NCBI GenBank assembly: GCA_012800565.1
Contig: JAAZIZ010000216.1
Coordinates: 1 to 8,534 of the forward strand
Direction: 5' to 3'
DNA: 8,534 bases
Source of the DNA: Lentisphaerota bacterium
Lineage (GTDB): Bacteria > Verrucomicrobiota > Lentisphaeria > Oligosphaerales > Oligosphaeraceae
Part shown: in pieces, positions 7,189 through 8,534 of the stretch
Position numbering within the stretch: position 1 is the stretch's first letter
Layout of the letters: the number at the start of each line of letters is the position of its first letter
Notes under the pieces: model-generated
Database searches by the model: none
Told to the model about the DNA's origin: nothing
Seen by the model: the letters and a program-made list of their open reading frames with translations, nothing else
Program-made: the position numbers and the translations under genes

Positions 7189-7698
7189 ATGACTGCAGGA
7201 ACGGGGGTTATTCGTTTGCTTGCGCTGCCCGCAGTGCTGGGGCTGTTGTCGCTGTTGACTGCTTGCCGGAGTACCGGGCCCGCTTATGTCGTGGGGCTGC
7301 ATTGTTTTGCCGACCACAACCTGGACCCTTCGCGCTTTATCCAGACTGTCTGGGACCCCATGCAGGCCCGGAAAGTGCAGGTGTATGCGCACGCTTTCCT
7401 GAGTTCAAGACGTTTCTGTGCCGGCGAAGTCCTCCCTGCCGCTGAGGGCCGGAAATGCGGTCTCCGGCTGTATATCGACCCGAGTGGACACAATATCTGG
7501 CGGCAGAGCATCGGCGAATACCGGGGCAGCCAGTTCGCAGTCATCGTGGACGGGTTTTATGTCGGACGCAGTCCTTTCCCTACTGATTTTAATGTTCTAA
7601 CCCATGTGGACCTGGCACCCTTGTGGGGGCGCGGCGAGGCCGAGCGCATTATTGAGCAGGTGGAAAAAAATTACCTCAAACTCAACCGCCTGGATTGA
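7189..7698 (+). CDS. Small lipoprotein of unknown function, possibly SecD P1-head-like
   Basis: 169 residues. A signal peptide with R9, a hydrophobic stretch (10-23) and lipobox LTAC gives C26 as the lipidated residue. R27 at position +2 would favour the outer membrane by the E. coli sorting rule, if that applies. The mature part is about 144 residues with two further cysteines (C77, C90) and C39 near the N-terminus. Residues ~92-162 (LRLYID, then FAVIVDGFYVG, then a terminal helix from GRGEAERI) resemble the pattern of the SecD first periplasmic (P1) head domain: strand, strand-DG-turn, then a helix rich in acidic residues and Ala. I infer that similarity by eye only, and no family is recognised with confidence. 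The ATG starts on the base after the activator's stop codon, so the two are co-transcribed. It may act in the same pathway, for example as an envelope sensor or a target, but nothing proves it. Confidence 0.88.
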   Translation: MTAGTGVIRLLALPAVLGLLSLLTACRSTGPAYVVGLHCFADHNLDPSRFIQTVWDPMQARKVQVYAHAFLSSRRFCAGEVLPAAEGRKCGLRLYIDPSGHNIWRQSIGEYRGSQFAVIVDGFYVGRSPFPTDFNVLTHVDLAPLWGRGEAERIIEQVEKNYLKLNRLD

Positions 7699-7730
7699 TG
7701 GCGCACAACGGACTTTTTTACTGTACTACC

Positions 7731-7748
7731 GACTTGTAAGCAAGTTTT
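7731..7748 (+). terminator. Short AT-rich hairpin with T-tract, weak terminator
   Basis: ACTTG (7732-7736) pairs with CAAGT (7741-7745) over the loop TAAG, with an extra G-U pair possible at the base, and four T bases end the element. It lies 33 bp after the lipoprotein stop codon. The stem is short, so termination would be partial at best and readthrough into the next gene is plausible. Confidence 0.3.
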
Positions 7749-7766
7749 CAACCTCAGGCCAGAATA

Positions 7767-8534
7767 ATGATTATGACTAAATCCGACGCTATGCAAGTGA
7801 TTACTGAATGGGAAGACATCTGCCTGGCTGCAGCAGAAGGCCAGCCAGGCATCCTGAAGAAGATGGCTGCGACGCTCGCCAGTGGTGCCTTGCAGGCACT
7901 GGCCGCAGAGCAACAAGATGAATGCATGGTTAATTTTCATCTCGCTATTGAGGATTGGGATAAGAACGATATCTCAGGCGATGCAGGTGGGGTGCTGCTG
8001 GCTGCTATGGCTCTGGGCTGGGATTCGCCGGTTCTGCGGGAACACTATGCCCAACTCAGCAAAACTGTCTTTGCCCGCTATGGCAATCCCGCCGGGCTGG
8101 CAGAAGTGATGCAGTTCCGGGACGAGAATGTCAGCGTTGCTAAAATCTATTCCCGCTGGCAGATGCTGTGCCAGACTAAAGTCGGGGCCTATTGTTATGA
8201 TGCCGCGTTCGGCACCGGAAAAATCACTGCCATTGACAATTTGGCCAATGAAGTAACCGTGAATTTAGACCGCAAACGGGTGATGAATCTGCGGAACTTC
8301 CTGGATAATATCATCCTGGTCCGGAAACCTTCGCAGCTGCATTCCCTGCTCGAAGACCGGACTATGCCAGCTACGAACAAGCAGGAGTTCCTGGCCGGGT
8401 TGCAGGCGGATTTGCTCAGCGCCGCCCCGCTGCCCGAAAATGGGCTGCAGAAAATCCTCGTCCCGGATTTTTTTTCTACAGTTGATTTATTGGATTCCCA
8501 GCCCGGCGAGGAATCCGGTACTGGGCAGCACTCC
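7767..8534 (+). CDS. Probable long-form GreA-type protein, N-terminal part, truncated by window edge
   Basis: An open frame of 256 codons runs without a stop to the last base. ATG at 7767 (MIMTKSDAM) is preferred because CAGG at 7755-7758 lies eight bases upstream; ATG at 7773 is the alternative. The first ~130 residues look helical and are acidic, with tryptophans at 15 and 64. Residues ~135-190 contain VGAYCYDAAFGTGKITAID, then VTVNLDRKRVMNLRNF and an LxxLLEDR stretch. This follows the pattern of the long N-terminal extension of chlamydial GreA, in which a G-x-V-x(n)-GxGxI-x-x-I strand pair precedes a run ending in a DHFL-like motif. In that family the transcript-cleavage GreA domain lies at the C-terminus, beyond this window, so the assignment is from memory of the family and not proven. 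Its partner would be RNA polymerase. Spacing of 68 bp from the lipoprotein and a weak hairpin between leave operon membership open. Confidence 0.6.
   Translation, partial: MIMTKSDAMQVITEWEDICLAAAEGQPGILKKMAATLASGALQALAAEQQDECMVNFHLAIEDWDKNDISGDAGGVLLAAMALGWDSPVLREHYAQLSKTVFARYGNPAGLAEVMQFRDENVSVAKIYSRWQMLCQTKVGAYCYDAAFGTGKITAIDNLANEVTVNLDRKRVMNLRNFLDNIILVRKPSQLHSLLEDRTMPATNKQEFLAGLQADLLSAAPLPENGLQKILVPDFFSTVDLLDSQPGEESGTGQHS

Noticed and set aside
7699..7766. Promoter for the last gene in the gap after the lipoprotein
   Set aside because: Candidate boxes such as TGTACT (7722-7727) have no matching -35 element at a normal distance, so none is called.

Overview
The window reads as a chromosomal segment from a bacterium of the Planctomycetes-Verrucomicrobia-Chlamydiae (PVC) superphylum, most likely a Lentisphaerota or Verrucomicrobiota member. 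This is inference, since no rRNA or marker gene is present. It rests on three things: a very large secreted glycoside-hydrolase-like protein built in the style of carbohydrate-degrading Lentisphaerota; a 3'-truncated gene whose product resembles the long N-terminal extension of the chlamydial-type GreA; and an intergenic array of 9-bp GTCYGAC repeats. All four genes lie on the plus strand.

Layout. Positions 1-173 are an upstream leader with a good Shine-Dalgarno site. Positions 174-5453 encode a 1759-residue exported multidomain protein: an N-terminal discoidin-like module, a beta-sandwich region, an amidotransferase-like Rossmann domain, more beta domains, a GH42-like (beta/alpha)8 barrel, a GH42-M-like domain and C-terminal beta domains. 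Positions 5454-5787 are a structured intergenic region with competing hairpins, four 9-bp repeats, a second 9-bp periodic stretch and a duplicated-motif region with an operator-like dyad. Positions 5788-7188 encode an NtrC-type sigma-54 activator with a degenerate receiver domain. Its stop codon directly abuts the start of a small lipoprotein gene (7189-7698), so these two are almost certainly one operon. After a 68-bp gap a further gene runs off the right edge (7767-8534).

How they may work together. The big enzyme is an exported candidate for plant or host glycan degradation. The sigma-54 activator and the lipoprotein form a separate unit. No histidine kinase is in the window and I found no convincing sigma-54 promoter, so the activator's targets and input are unknown. 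The last gene is probably a transcription factor of the GreA type and appears unrelated to the others. I see no CRISPR array, insertion sequence, tRNA or rRNA. The most unusual items are the architecture of the large protein, the activator-lipoprotein pair and the repeat-rich intergenic region.
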